DNA of 64,000 nt from Saccharomycopsis fibuligera x Saccharomycopsis cf. fibuligera (GCA_001936135.1 CP012817.1:3782001-3846000); one strand, 5' to 3'. Counted from the first letter of the stretch, positions 10,365 to 21,173 are shown. Notes: a model not told the origin generated them from the letters alone. Made by a program: numbers and translations.

Positions 10365-12503
10365 TCATACAATACCCAATGCCATCAAATCTTCATTAAT
10401 TTCCTCAGTAGTGCTAGAACTTATTCGAGGCGCCAGTGGAAATCCAAAATTTTTGTTGATAGTCGACAACGTATCAATTTCATGATTGATTTGATTGGCT
10501 TGTTCAATTTGGTCGGACTTACTATTTGATGCTCTAAATGAATACTCGGGGGTAATGTTGTTCATGAATTTCCGGTCTCTGTTAATATCGTACCATTCTA
10601 TTGTTGTATTATCGAGTATGTCCATTTTAATTTCAGATTTTTCCTTCAAGAATTGTTGATGTATGGCTAACCTTTGAGCTCTAGTTTGCCTATCAATACA
10701 AAGTAATTGATATTTTTGTCGATTTTGTACTAATCTCAATTTCTTGTTGCGGTGATCTTCAATTTTTTCATAAACGGATTTTAATGCAGGGTGCGAGCCA
10801 TTGAGACACATTTGTATTTCTGATTCAAATGCCTTTAGTTTGTCTTCGTAAAGCTTATCTTTGAGCTTTGCAAACTCAATTTCGATTTCTGTAAGTTTTT
10901 CAATTGCTTCTTTACGATACTTTTGTCTTTGTAACTCTTCCTCTTGTTTTTTCTGTAATGCAGCTTCATCATCTTTCTTGGTTATAGGAGCCTTATTATT
11001 TGCGGCATTATCTTCTTCTTCCTCATCTTCTTCTTCCTCTTCGTCTTCGTGCTCATCTTCGTGATCGGCTTCATGCTGACGTTCTTCATCATCTGCATCT
11101 TCCTCTTCCTCGCCATTATTGTGCTCCACTAGGGTGCCGTCGCCCGCATCCTGAGCGGTCTCTAAGGGTGGAATAGGAACATCTTTCTTAAAATCTTCAA
11201 CTATTTTTTCTTCGGCTTCGTTGCTCTGATCTTGTTCTGTCTCTCCGGCCTTGGCTTCACCATTTGGAATTGCCTCCTCTTGACTAGCTTTCTCTTGACT
11301 AACTGATTGTTCGTCGCGGTTGTCGCCATCGGAGGACTCTGTGGTATCCAACTTTCTCTTTTTATTTCCTTCTTCATGTTCTCCAGAATTGTTAACAGTA
11401 TTATTGTTGATATTGTTGGATTCATCAGTTGTTCTTTTCTTTGAGTCATTTTCTTTTAGTTCATTTTCTTTTAGTTCATTTTCTTTTAGTTTGTTTTCTT
11501 TTAGTTTGTTTTCTTTTAGTTTGTTTTCTTCCTTATTGGCAATGCTGGTGATAGTGGTGCCGGTGACAGTACCATCACCATTACGGTCTTCTTGATTGTG
11601 ATTATTAGCGATATCGGTACTTTGACTGTTTACTTGAAGTTTCTCATTGAGTTGTTCTTCCTTGACTTTAACGCTGTCGTCATTAAACTGGTGATTTTGG
11701 TTGTGATCCACAAAGTCACCCGAGTTGCCACTAATATTGTCATTGCTATTATTGTTGCTATTGTGAACACGTTTGATGACAACGATGCCTTTGTTATCCT
11801 GAGTTGCTACCAAGTTGGAAAGCTCTTCAGAATCTTCTGAGTTACCATCTGACTTTGAAGTAGCATTATTTGTGCTAAGGTCCTTAGGATCGGTTGCCAA
11901 AGTATCTTGAGCTTCACTGAATTGGCTTGACTGGCCATCTTTGGAAATACTAGAGTCGGCATCTTCATTAGGGTCGGAGATGTTGCCGTTGAGTTCGACA
12001 TTGTCCTTGGCGAGCAGCATTAACTGAGATTGTAGTCTGCCATTTGGGTTCACAGAATACCCAGGCTTTGGGTTATCTGCGTAGTTCATTCTTTCAGTTT
12101 CAGCTTCTGAATCAGTGAGCTCACTTAGTTCAGAGGACTCGCTGGAAAACAAGTATGTGGTGGCGGCTTTCTGAGGAGGGTCTTTGGAAAGGGCTTCAGC
12201 AATGTTGGCGTTGATTTGAACAGAGCTTGCCTTAGTAAGAGAATCAGGGGAAGAAGGGGAAAGAGAAGTTTTTGAGGCAACTGTGGGAGAATGGCGATGA
12301 CTATGAGGAGCAGAAGGAAAAGAAGGAGAAGTGCCTGTCACAGCTGGAATGTCAGCGTCAGTGTCAGTGGCAGAGGCAGTTACAGTTGCAGTTGCAGTTG
12401 CAGTCGCGTTGGAAGGCTCAGAAGTAACGTTTGCGGGGAGGTCGTTATTCGGATCTGGTGTTATATTGCTGTGGTTTTGCATTGACTCAGAAGGATCCGG
12501 CAT
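10365..12503 (-). CDS. DEP1: Rpd3L histone deacetylase complex subunit, Dep1/Sds3 family
   Basis: The product has 712 residues. The first 500 are Ser/Thr/Asn/Glu-rich and include SSELSELTDSEAETE and a KKRKL basic patch. An acidic Glu/Asp run lies around 455-500. The C-terminal 200 residues hold a conserved coiled-coil segment beginning about EAIEKLTEIEIEFAKLKDKL, then CLNGSHPAL, and later IDRQTRAQRLAIHQQFLKE. That is the Sds3-like domain of Dep1 and its relatives, which hold the Rpd3L co-repressor together in the nucleus. The SSELSEL acidic N-terminus and the exact helix favour Dep1 over Sds3. The protein is much longer than yeast Dep1 (about 400 residues) because of low-complexity expansion, including five to six KLKEN/ELKEN repeats. 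Confidence 0.75.
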   Translation of the reverse strand: MPDPSESMQNHSNITPDPNNDLPANVTSEPSNATATATATVTASATDTDADIPAVTGTSPSFPSAPHSHRHSPTVASKTSLSPSSPDSLTKASSVQINANIAEALSKDPPQKAATTYLFSSESSELSELTDSEAETERMNYADNPKPGYSVNPNGRLQSQLMLLAKDNVELNGNISDPNEDADSSISKDGQSSQFSEAQDTLATDPKDLSTNNATSKSDGNSEDSEELSNLVATQDNKGIVVIKRVHNSNNNSNDNISGNSGDFVDHNQNHQFNDDSVKVKEEQLNEKLQVNSQSTDIANNHNQEDRNGDGTVTGTTITSIANKEENKLKENKLKENKLKENELKENELKENDSKKRTTDESNNINNNTVNNSGEHEEGNKKRKLDTTESSDGDNRDEQSVSQEKASQEEAIPNGEAKAGETEQDQSNEAEEKIVEDFKKDVPIPPLETAQDAGDGTLVEHNNGEEEEDADDEERQHEADHEDEHEDEEEEEDEEEEDNAANNKAPITKKDDEAALQKKQEEELQRQKYRKEAIEKLTEIEIEFAKLKDKLYEDKLKAFESEIQMCLNGSHPALKSVYEKIEDHRNKKLRLVQNRQKYQLLCIDRQTRAQRLAIHQQFLKEKSEIKMDILDNTTIEWYDINRDRKFMNNITPEYSFRASNSKSDQIEQANQINHEIDTLSTINKNFGFPLAPRISSSTTEEINEDLMALGIV
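11450..11530 (-). repeat. 15-bp in-frame minisatellite in DEP1
   Basis: Five to six near-perfect 15-bp units encode the pentapeptide KENKL or KENEL. The unit length keeps the frame, so copy number can change without breaking the gene. Confidence 0.85.
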
Positions 12504-13145
12504 GTTAACATTTGTAGGATGGAAAGAGAAGGGGGAGGGAAAGAGATAGAGATGGGAAGTGAGTTAAGAGAGCGTGTGTGTGTAATTGAAAGAGGAGGAA
12601 GGAAACTGAAAAAAGGACATTATCGGTGCTGCTCTCATGAGAGACTGAGACTGAGAGAGAATCTCATCCCCAGTAACAGAAAACAAAAGACAAAAAACAA
12701 AAAACAAAAACAGCAAGAGGGGTGCCTTTTCCTGTCTGGGTGTATTGGGGGTATATTTGCACGCGCTGTTAAATGGTCATGGGGACCCAACTTGACGGGT
12801 TTTAACTAGCCACAGTGCCCTGCAAAATCAGTCAGATGACCATAGTGGCTGGTATTCTGTCATCACATGATATTTTTATATACCAGGGCTAATTATGTAT
12901 ATCACCTGACCATAAATAGGGCTGCCCTTCTCCGCGAGATTCCTTTTCGAGCGCAGAATGACAGCGAAGTGCAAATTTTCTGAGAGTTTTTCAGAGCAGC
13001 AGCCACCGCCGCGAAGCATGTGACCCGCGGGCGGTTTTCCTTTTGATCAATATTATTGATCAAGAACCACTATACCACAACAACCATCCACCAGAAGATA
13101 CTAAGGAATTCCTCTCCCCATAAATCCATATACACATAGTTAAAA
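12504..13145. other. divergent promoter between DEP1 and RPP2
   Basis: This interval must hold the DEP1 promoter and the RPP2 promoter plus its non-coding first exon. It contains CACATGA and CACCTGA near 12865 and 12903 and a perfect inverted repeat at 13043-13063. No coding gene is seen. Confidence 0.5.
13043..13063. promoter_or_regulatory. 9-bp perfect inverted repeat upstream of RPP2
   Basis: The arms TTGATCAAT and ATTGATCAA are separated by ATT. The element sits about 80 bases before the predicted RPP2 5' splice site, where a promoter or early 5' UTR element would lie. No known factor is assigned. Confidence 0.35.
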
Positions 13146-13832
13146 GTAAGTGGTTGATAGATACAGTTCTTAGCATCAAGGTTATTCATACAGCCAAAAA
13201 TTTAAAAAAATTGTGAAATAGTACAGGTTATATCTCATGAATTTGGGAAATTGCGCACCAGCAGACAATGTCAAATCTTGTTAAAATAATTTCAACAAGT
13301 TATGATAACGGAAATATTTAATAAACAAATATCAATTAGAATCGCGTGTTTTTAGTAACCGCATATCCAATTGGGCAAAATTTCATGTGTATAACTTGCA
13401 AAATGTTGCTTTTATGGCATACATGAATTTTATATTATATTGAAGCGAAATCTCAGCAAGTTAGAGGAAATCAATCATAGCGTGTTTGCGGAAGTGAATC
13501 AAAGTTAAGGGTAAAAAGTTAGAAAGAGGTTTAGTCTAAGAGCGTTCAAACTGCACAAGTTAATCAGAAGCAAGCATAATTATATGAATAAAACACCCCA
13601 ACATGCCACTATAGCTTCATTTTTTGAAATCACAATATTTAAGTGTTTATCATTCAATATTCAATATACATACCAACCAGACTATAAGTAAAAACATCAT
13701 TCAACTCGACTCACACAAAATTTCATCTTGAATTATGACTTCAAATTTATTGGCATAATTGACCTTGCTGTGTACTAAAACTGCCCCCTATTTATCTAAT
13801 ATAAACCTCGATCATACTAACTCGTAATCTAG
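13146..13832 (+). other. 687-nt intron in the 5' UTR of RPP2
   Basis: GTAAGT at 13146 is a good 5' splice site. A perfect TACTAAC branch site lies at 13815-13821. TAG at 13830-13832 directly abuts the start ATG at 13833. The ORF already begins with the canonical P2 N-terminus and no ATG precedes the 5' site closely, so the intron is untranslated. The 5' site is the best candidate by eye and another could be used. I found no clear box C/D snoRNA inside. Confidence 0.62.
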
Positions 13833-14156
13833 ATGAGATACTTGGCTGCTTACTTATTGCTCGTTCAAGCTGGTACCGCTGAACCAACCGCTGCTGACAT
13901 CACCAAAGTCTTGGAATCTGTTGGTGTCGAAGTTGACTCTGAAAAACTCGACAAATTGGTTGCTGAAATTTCTGGTAAGAATGCCGAAGAATTGATTGCT
14001 GAAGGTATTGAAAAATTATCTTCTGTTCCAACCGGCGGTGCTGCTGCTGGTGGTGCTGCCGCTGCTGGTGGTGCTGATGAAGCTGCTGAAGAAGCTGCTC
14101 CAGCTGAAGAAGAAGAAGAATCCGATGATGACATGGGTTTCGGTTTGTTTGACTAA
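13833..14156 (+). CDS. RPP2: 60S acidic ribosomal stalk protein P2
   Basis: The product has 107 residues with the full P2 plan. The N-terminal dimerisation domain begins [10 protein letters not shown]. An Ala/Gly hinge lies around 65-85. The tail is acidic and ends in the invariant [10 protein letters not shown]. Together with P0 and P1 it forms the 60S stalk that recruits elongation factors. P2 rather than P1 is shown by the N-terminus; whether it is the A or B form cannot be told. A branch site and AG immediately before the ATG show that the transcript is spliced just upstream, as is common for ribosomal protein genes. Confidence 0.95.
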   Translation: MRYLAAYLLLVQAGTAEPTAADITKVLESVGVEVDSEKLDKLVAEISGKNAEELIAEGIEKLSSVPTGGAAAGGAAAAGGADEAAEEAAPAEEEEESDDDMGFGLFD

Positions 14157-15075
14157 GCTGATTCACCATCTGTATTCTGATGTTTTGCCTCTTTGTAATA
14201 AATGTACTAAAATAACTTTATTCGTTGAATTATTGTAGACCAGTTTGGTTCTTGCTGAGCTATGGTGTCTCACCATTTTAATTGTAATAAGATCTTAATC
14301 TGTGACTATTATTCAAATGTTTGTCTATTTTGCCCTATAGTTATGAACAATATACTATAAGGGATAATGTAATAGCCATCATGATGCAAAATCCATAGAA
14401 TTGGATCCTGCATAATCAAAACAGTACATGAAGAGTGGAGATTATCAAGATTGGTATCACCACGGCTGCCACAGCATTAACAGAAACTGGTTGCATCTTC
14501 AATACCTACCATATGAATCAAAGCTTGACAAATTTGATAGATCCGAGGCCATCATCAATAATAATAATAATAAAAGCTCCTCAAAATAACAAATTACAAC
14601 CATGACATGGCCAAACCAAAGCTTGAAATTGCTTCAGAGTCAAAATTAAGCTCAAGCCTAAAAAGCTACACTTTTTGTTACCTACATTGTTTATAAAGTA
14701 CATCATAAAAATTTTTACAAGTCACACTTTTAATAGTCAAAATGTCCAAAGAATCAAATCTTATGATTCGACAATTAACCTTGGGGCAAAGGCGATAGTC
14801 AAAAAACTTCCTACGGCTGACCTCGTACTTCGGAAATTTTTCCAGCTCAAATGTAATGCTTATAAAAAAAATGGCATTTTTAAGCTATGGCAGTTTATCA
14901 CTGTTTTGTTAATATTCCCATTCCTTCCAAGGTTTTTTCGATAAAAAATCCTAGTCTTGCTAAACATTTCAACATAATATTGAGAAAATTCAATTTATTG
15001 TAACGAAAAAGCTTTTATATATTATTAAATTTGACTCCCCTAATAAAAGTTATTTTGTTACATATAATGATCTAT
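14157..15075. other. intergenic region between convergent RPP2 and P450 genes
   Basis: AT-rich 3' flanks. An 89-codon ORF at 14675-14944 has no recognisable features and is probably accidental. Nothing else is seen. Confidence 0.6.
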
Positions 15076-16734
15076 CTAAACTTCTTCCCAACATTCCGTG
15101 TTTTCTCTAACTTCTAAATTGACCAAGTAAGGTTTTGGTTCAATAGCAATTGAAGTTGGAATTTCGTTCAATTCAAATGGGTTAGTTACCATTTTCATAC
15201 TAGGATCAATAGGTTCTTTGATTTTAAATCTTATCAAAAACCTAATCAATAAAACATACATTTCCTTGTAAGCCAAATGAGACCCAGCGCACATTCTGCT
15301 TCCGAGACCGAATGCAAAATGGCTCAATTTGGTGTCTGACATTTTTAATTCATCATCAAGCCATCTTTTTGGTTCAAATCTCTGGGGCTCAGGAAAATAT
15401 TTTGGATCATAATCTGCTGCTGCTGCATTCATAAATAAAAGAGTTCCTTTTGGTATAACACTATTTTTATAAAAAATATCACCAGTACTTTCCCTTGGAA
15501 GACTCAAAGGTAGCACAGTCATATGTCTTAAAGTTTCCTTCAAAAGTGCAACAATGTAGTCAACTTTAAAATTTTCATACGGTGCTTTGTCCCAAGCTTC
15601 TTTCAAAGACCCGTATTCTTTGTTTATTTCATTTAATGCAATTTCTTGCATTTCGTAACCATATTCAGGTTGACTTAAATGACCAATAAGGTAGAAAAAA
15701 TTCAAAGGTGTATTATCGAGGCCGGCGGATACCAAAGTTAAGCAGGCACTTTTCAATTCTGCAGTATTAAGTTTATCGTGATCTTCCTGCATAATCTGCC
15801 AAGCTTGTGCAACAAAACAGTCAACAGTTTCTCCAGTACTCAATCTCTTTTTTAATTGGTCCAAAAGAAATTTCATGTACGTGTCCCTTCTCTGTCTGTA
15901 AACGTTAGCATCATCGTTTAACTTTACTGATACTAAACGTAATAATGGAACATAATCCTGGAGATTAGAAGTGTGGGATCTCAATCTAGTAATTTGGTTT
16001 TCAACGGTAGTAATTTCATCCAACAAGTGGATTCCAACTTCATTTTTGAAATCGACCCAGTATCCATAAGTTATGTATAAGGCAATTCTAAGATGGTAGC
16101 CTTGGGTTACCTTAAGCAAACTGACTTCATGATTTTCATCTTGCTCGACCATTTCAGAGATTCTTTTCAAGCAACCTATAGACTCATCATCAAGTAAACT
16201 ACTTAGTCCTTCGACTGCCTTCTTATTCAAATTAGTAGCAACAAATTTCTTTTTCTTTTTGTAAGAGTCGCCCCAAGGAGTGGTCCCAATGGTGAATCCT
16301 TGAGTCTTCGAGACAACCTCGTGAAATGTATAGAGTGTGGGTCTTGAGTTGTTTTTGCTTCTGTTGTCAAGCCATAATTCCCGCACTGAATCATAACTAT
16401 TAGCCACAATCACTCTTCTCGTACCCATGCGTATTTGAAAAACGTCGCCATATTTGCGCGCCCAGTTAGTGTAAACTTGCGAAGGATTCTGTAAAATTTG
16501 ATGAAGGTTTCCTACTATTGGTAAGCCTGGGATTTCAGGGATTCCAATAATAAGGTTAGGTTTACCAATTCCAATATAATCTGCAATTACAAAACCTAGG
16601 ATGATGGTGAAGAGGATTATGAATAAATAGTAGGCGGCAGCTATGAGAACTTTATATTTTTGTGTTAGAAAGCTTTCAATACATTATTCAGGAAAATGGA
16701 ATATTTCCTACTCACTAGACGCTAGGCCCGCCAT
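15076..16734 (-). CDS. cytochrome P450, CYP504-like, with a short first exon
   Basis: The main open frame has a Met at 16428 that would start inside the protein. Coding continues upstream without an ATG up to 16649 and encodes a hydrophobic anchor plus the proline-rich hinge IPEIPGLPIVGN. Exon 1 is 16734-16716 (ATG, six codons and one base). The intron is 16715-16650: GTGAGT at the start, CTAAC branch, AG at the end. Spliced, the protein is about 530 residues, the normal P450 size. The I-helix reads SAGLDNTPLN, there is an E-x-x-R in LKETLRHM, and the haem loop is FGLGSRMCAG with the ligand at about Cys460. Sequence around SRPTLYTFH and FTIGT resembles fungal phenylacetate 2-hydroxylases (CYP504). 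A role in aromatic acid breakdown is likely but not proven; the protein would be ER-anchored. Confidence 0.78.
16650..16715 (-). other. 66-nt intron near the 5' end of the P450 gene
   Basis: On the minus strand it starts GTGAGT, carries TTCTAACAC as branch region about 12 bases before the end, and ends AAAG. It joins A of exon 1 to TT of exon 2 as an Ile codon in frame. The intron contains a TAA in the exon 2 frame, so the anchor cannot be made without splicing. Confidence 0.68.
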
Positions 16735-17268
16735 GGCAGGCAAAAAGTATAGATTTTATTTTGTTCTATGAGATAGTTAAATGAATAATTGTTTTGTTTT
16801 ATTTTAAAATATTGGTATTATAAAAAAAAAAATTTTTTTTCTGTCCTTTGTATTTTATATAGTTTATTAATTATTCTCTTTTTTTTTTTTTTTTTTTTTT
16901 TTTACTATGTAGTGAATAATATTGTCACTGTAACAATTCCAAACATTGGAGCTATCGAGCCAAAGGATATTTGGAAAAAAGTGACTAGCAAAAATGATTG
17001 ACCATTCATCTTAAGAAAAATTATCTAATGTTGACAAGCACATGCATATACACACAAAAAGGGCACAGCGGGCCCCGCGAAATTTGCTCACTACACAAAA
17101 GAAAAATTAGTAGCAGACATTCAGACATGAAATCATCTATGTACTCACTGCATGCGCCAAAAGCCATTATAGAACAAAGCAGTTCATCATTTATTTATCA
17201 AGGAAAGAAATTGAAATGATTATTGATTAAGTTTATATGGGAAACATGTCTAATACATTATAGAATGA

Positions 17269-17304
<36 letters not shown>

Positions 17305-17534
17305 AACTAAAAGAGATAAAACAAACAAAAGAACAAATTGAAATGGCACTAAAAATGGGAAAAGAAAAAAAAATCACTTTCGACTTGAGTAGCTGGAAAT
17401 AGTCATTCCTAACCGTTTTATGGTTCTAAGTGTACAATACGCTTCAATATTGTAAACGCACAAAACAAAAAGAGAAAAGAAAAGCATCAGAGATCAAAGA
17501 CCATCACATTTGAGTGCCTGTAACCAAGCCTTAA
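16735..17534. other. P450 promoter and CWH43 3' flank
   Basis: T run of 25 at 16879-16903 and A run of 32 at 17271-17302. Otherwise the region is AT-rich and without a gene. Confidence 0.6.
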
Positions 17535-20500
17535 TCACTGGAAGTAGCGTGGTTCGTCAAAAACGTGATATCTATGCCCTCTAACGCCATCACCATAGAA
17601 CATCTCTGGGAATCTGAGCTCTTTTGGAACATCATTTTCGTTGAGCCTGGTATTGGTATACAACAACTCTTCGTTTCCGTTCTTTGGTGCAAGGGTAAAT
17701 TTACCAACCTGCACCTCAGTGTCGGTGATTGTGCCTCTACTGACTCTTGCATACCCTATTCTCTTGATTTTTTTAAATAAAATGTATTCACACCATCTAT
17801 CATCATCGCTTGGGTCAATGTCGTGCATTCCTGATTTTTCAGAAACATGTACGTTGTAATTTCCCTTGTGGGGCTCCGTTACCAAGTAACTAAGCAATAT
17901 GGTTGGCCTTGATCCTGTAGATCCCATAAGTTCACTCAAGTACAATGTTTGCAATCTCCGATCCTCCACATCCTCTTCTTGACCACTATGGAAAACAATA
18001 ACGTCAACAAACTCGCCATAAATGTCCAATGTGGCATGAATAGCTGGAGCCAATTCTCCCACTGGACTTGGCAATAAATGATGAGTAGAATTCAAAATTG
18101 GGAACTTGGAGAAAAGCACACAACCCCAAGTATGTTTATTTGGACCAGGTCCAAAATCAGTATAATAGCCCAAGTCTTGAGCAATCTTTTGAGTCATGTC
18201 TCTGTTACCCATAACAATTCTTTGAGTATCAGTTTCAAGCATCCCCATAACATCAACCTCTAAATCATACATTAAATCTCTCATTCTATCTTCAGAAGCC
18301 CAAAGGTCATTGTCAAGGGCAAAATGTACCGTCCAAATACCAGCGGTGAAACTTTTAGTTTCTGGTCTGAATGGTTTAGGATCTTCAAATGGGAACCTCA
18401 AAAAGACTATAGTGGTGTTGAGAATAAGCAAGGCAAAAAGTACCCAACCAAATCTGGTTTTTATGGTTTTAAGAGATTTGGTGATTTTATTAAGGGCGCC
18501 ATCAGACACTTCTTCGTTTGTCTGCTGCTTATCAGCCCCAGCAGTTTGACTTTTGCCAACCAATTGAGATTCATATACACCCAAACCAACAAAGGCCAAA
18601 GGTACACCAAAGACAATATCGGTTCTTTCTCTCAATAATGGTCCGCCTGGCACAAATGCATAAGCAACAATCCAAACACTTCCCAACATGAATATGATAT
18701 GGAACAAGAAACCTAACGAAAAACTAAGGCCAGGGTTGAATCTAGAAACCGTTTCAAAGATAGCTGGCGTAACTGCAATCAAGTAGAATGAAAATATTAA
18801 ACCACCAATATAACCAATCCAACCATGGAAAGCGTATAATAATACAAACCCAACAACACCAACAACGTAGAAAGACCAGTTGTTAGTTTTTGTCTTATTA
18901 GAAGTTAAACCATAGTACAATCCAGCCAAGGCAACGGCTAATGAAACCGCGCCATGTGGAACAGGAATTGGACCTCTGACTGGATAACCGTTCCAAACCC
19001 AAGTTATTATTGTTGAGCTATCAGTAAGCAAAGCATGCAAAAGGAAAATCAACCCGCCAAAACCAGCAGCGGATAAAAATAAAGACTCTTTTGAAGATGC
19101 AACTTTGCTAGCAAATGGGCTAATATTGTTCAATTCTCTGTTTGAGTTGTGAATATTCAAAGTTTGATTAAATTTTCTGTAGTTTGGAGTGAAGATTGCC
19201 GCAATCAAACCAACAATAATACCGGTGTTATTCCAGCCTCCATTTTCTTTATGCATGATTGGCCATACTGGGTTATTAGTAGCAAATCCAAATTTGACTG
19301 TAGAAGATAAAATCAAACCAAGAGAAAATAATGAAGCATAGTATTTGTTCAAATCCGTGGCTAACTTGGCAATAATTTCATCATTAATTTTTTCCTCATT
19401 GTTAACCTTCTTAATCACTGTCTTTTGCTTTGAAAGTGTAGCACTGATGCTATTGACGTACCAAAACTCGTTGGCTAAAGAAAGAGCAGAAAAGGCAGCT
19501 CCAGCCGAACAGGTAACTAAACGATATTCTGGAATTTCTACCAAGTAGGAACCGATACCTAAAAGCACAGCCAAACCTCTAGAAATTTGAGGATAATTGC
19601 TAAAAAAATTTCTGATTGGAGGAATGATCAAGATAACCGGGAATAAGACACTGGTAATAGAAGCTTCAAATCCTGAAATGCCCATATGCCACAATGGAAA
19701 GTACCAAATCATTGCCAATAAACCGGTGATATTTGACCAAAAGACAAATGAATTGATGGAATGAACAAGGATGTTTTTGAGGTCAAATAAGTTTTCAAAT
19801 GACTTGATTTTGCTGAACTTATCGAGTTTGGAAACCGATTTATCCAAATTAGTAACCACTTGAATTTCTTTAGCCATATCATTTAATTGATCATTAAAGC
19901 TAATTTTTTTGAAAAAATCAACTTTCAAGGAATTATTGTCATCAGTGCCCAAGCTGATTTGCAAGTCATTGAAGTCAACAATTGACCATGTATCAAAGCC
20001 AATATCAAGCAAAATTAAAGCCCATTCACAATAAGCATAATAGGAATAAGCACCAGCAACTCTATGAACTTTATGCTGAATAAACAAGTAAATCAAAGGA
20101 ATCAAAGTGAAAAAGAAGGCCAAACAAGTATAGAATCTAAAAGTATTCAACTTGGATGGCTTAGGGGTCAACTTAATGACACTAACGTCCCACGGAATAG
20201 TCAACACAATGTAACTGATCATAAAGATATCATGCCAATCATGATCATCAGTGGATGTAATGTAGACCCATCCTCCACAAGTAAAGGTTCTAAGCACCCC
20301 ACAAATCACACCAAATAATGGCAACTTGGAGTTTGGCTTATAAAGTCTCAAGTAAGTCAAGAGTAACAAAGCAAAACGGGGACCAGCAGTCAAAGCAATC
20401 AAAATCTGAAAAACTGAGCGCTCTGGGTATCTATCACCAATGGCGGCACTAACACTTGGAAACCACTCATCTGGGTATCTGTAGAATTCATTTTCAATAA

Positions 20501-20645
20501 TCTTGTGATAGTGCAAGTAGCACCCTATGGCTAATGCAGACAAGAAAGCTGCGTAGGCGCAAACAGAATGTGCATACGCAACGTACTTGCCATTGAAGGT
20601 GACCAAGGGCTTTGCAGTGCCTGGCTTCTCGCTGGCAGAGCTCAT
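17535..20645 (-). CDS. CWH43: Cwh43, GPI-anchor lipid remodelling protein
   Basis: The open frame begins at 20687, but the second Met at 20645 (MSSASEKPG) is the likelier start and gives 1036 residues. The N-terminal part is a multi-span membrane region resembling PGAP2, with the VxFNGKYVAYAHSVCAYAAF opening. A second block of membrane spans follows to about residue 720. The C-terminal third is a soluble endonuclease/exonuclease/phosphatase-like domain containing WTVHFALDNDLWASEDRMRD and MGMLETD. In yeast Cwh43 replaces diacylglycerol with ceramide on GPI anchors, in the ER and cell periphery. Length is close to the S. cerevisiae protein (953). The assignment is confident from domain order and local sequence. 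Confidence 0.9.
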   Translation of the reverse strand: MSSASEKPGTAKPLVTFNGKYVAYAHSVCAYAAFLSALAIGCYLHYHKIIENEFYRYPDEWFPSVSAAIGDRYPERSVFQILIALTAGPRFALLLLTYLRLYKPNSKLPLFGVICGVLRTFTCGGWVYITSTDDHDWHDIFMISYIVLTIPWDVSVIKLTPKPSKLNTFRFYTCLAFFFTLIPLIYLFIQHKVHRVAGAYSYYAYCEWALILLDIGFDTWSIVDFNDLQISLGTDDNNSLKVDFFKKISFNDQLNDMAKEIQVVTNLDKSVSKLDKFSKIKSFENLFDLKNILVHSINSFVFWSNITGLLAMIWYFPLWHMGISGFEASITSVLFPVILIIPPIRNFFSNYPQISRGLAVLLGIGSYLVEIPEYRLVTCSAGAAFSALSLANEFWYVNSISATLSKQKTVIKKVNNEEKINDEIIAKLATDLNKYYASLFSLGLILSSTVKFGFATNNPVWPIMHKENGGWNNTGIIVGLIAAIFTPNYRKFNQTLNIHNSNRELNNISPFASKVASSKESLFLSAAGFGGLIFLLHALLTDSSTIITWVWNGYPVRGPIPVPHGAVSLAVALAGLYYGLTSNKTKTNNWSFYVVGVVGFVLLYAFHGWIGYIGGLIFSFYLIAVTPAIFETVSRFNPGLSFSLGFLFHIIFMLGSVWIVAYAFVPGGPLLRERTDIVFGVPLAFVGLGVYESQLVGKSQTAGADKQQTNEEVSDGALNKITKSLKTIKTRFGWVLFALLILNTTIVFLRFPFEDPKPFRPETKSFTAGIWTVHFALDNDLWASEDRMRDLMYDLEVDVMGMLETDTQRIVMGNRDMTQKIAQDLGYYTDFGPGPNKHTWGCVLFSKFPILNSTHHLLPSPVGELAPAIHATLDIYGEFVDVIVFHSGQEEDVEDRRLQTLYLSELMGSTGSRPTILLSYLVTEPHKGNYNVHVSEKSGMHDIDPSDDDRWCEYILFKKIKRIGYARVSRGTITDTEVQVGKFTLAPKNGNEELLYTNTRLNENDVPKELRFPEMFYGDGVRGHRYHVFDEPRYFQ

Positions 20646-21173
20646 GTTATGGTTTGGAAAAGAGTATGTATAGTAGCAAGATATCACCAGTACCGGTGTT
20701 TTATCCTTCGGCTTTGGGATTTTGGTGTTGATATTCCATAAGTTCTGGCGCCGCTGTCAAGTTTGGTGTTTAGATCACGTGAATACGATGTTAGCAAACT
20801 AAATGCACTAGCCACACACAGCGTTGCCAAAAGAGACAGACAAAGGGGAAACCGCCTCAACAAAATTTCAAACGTATAGAGGAGTAATGGCATTGGTACT
20901 GTTGTAGCGTATTCAGGTTATGGTCAACATAAAAACAGTTTATAGGTGGAGGTAGCAGAGTGTGTATATCACCAGCCACAGCAGCTGGAACTGCTCATGT
21001 GGCGCATGTTCCTTGGGGCTCGGCCAGTAAAAATTTCCGTTTTACAAAGAAAAAGAAAAAATCAAAATCAAAATTTAGAGCGGGAAACCAACTGTTTTCA
21101 AACGCTACTTCCTTGAACTTCATCAGCGCTACTCATCGTATATACTCCACTAGCACCAATCAATCACATCATC
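20646..21173. other. divergent promoter of CWH43 and the complex I subunit gene
   Basis: About 530 bases with no gene. TATATAC-like sequence lies about 30 bases before the plus-strand ATG at 21174. Confidence 0.55.

Noticed and set aside
14675-14944. 89-codon ORF between RPP2 and the P450 gene
   Set aside because: No recognisable feature; AT-rich 3' flank of two convergent genes.
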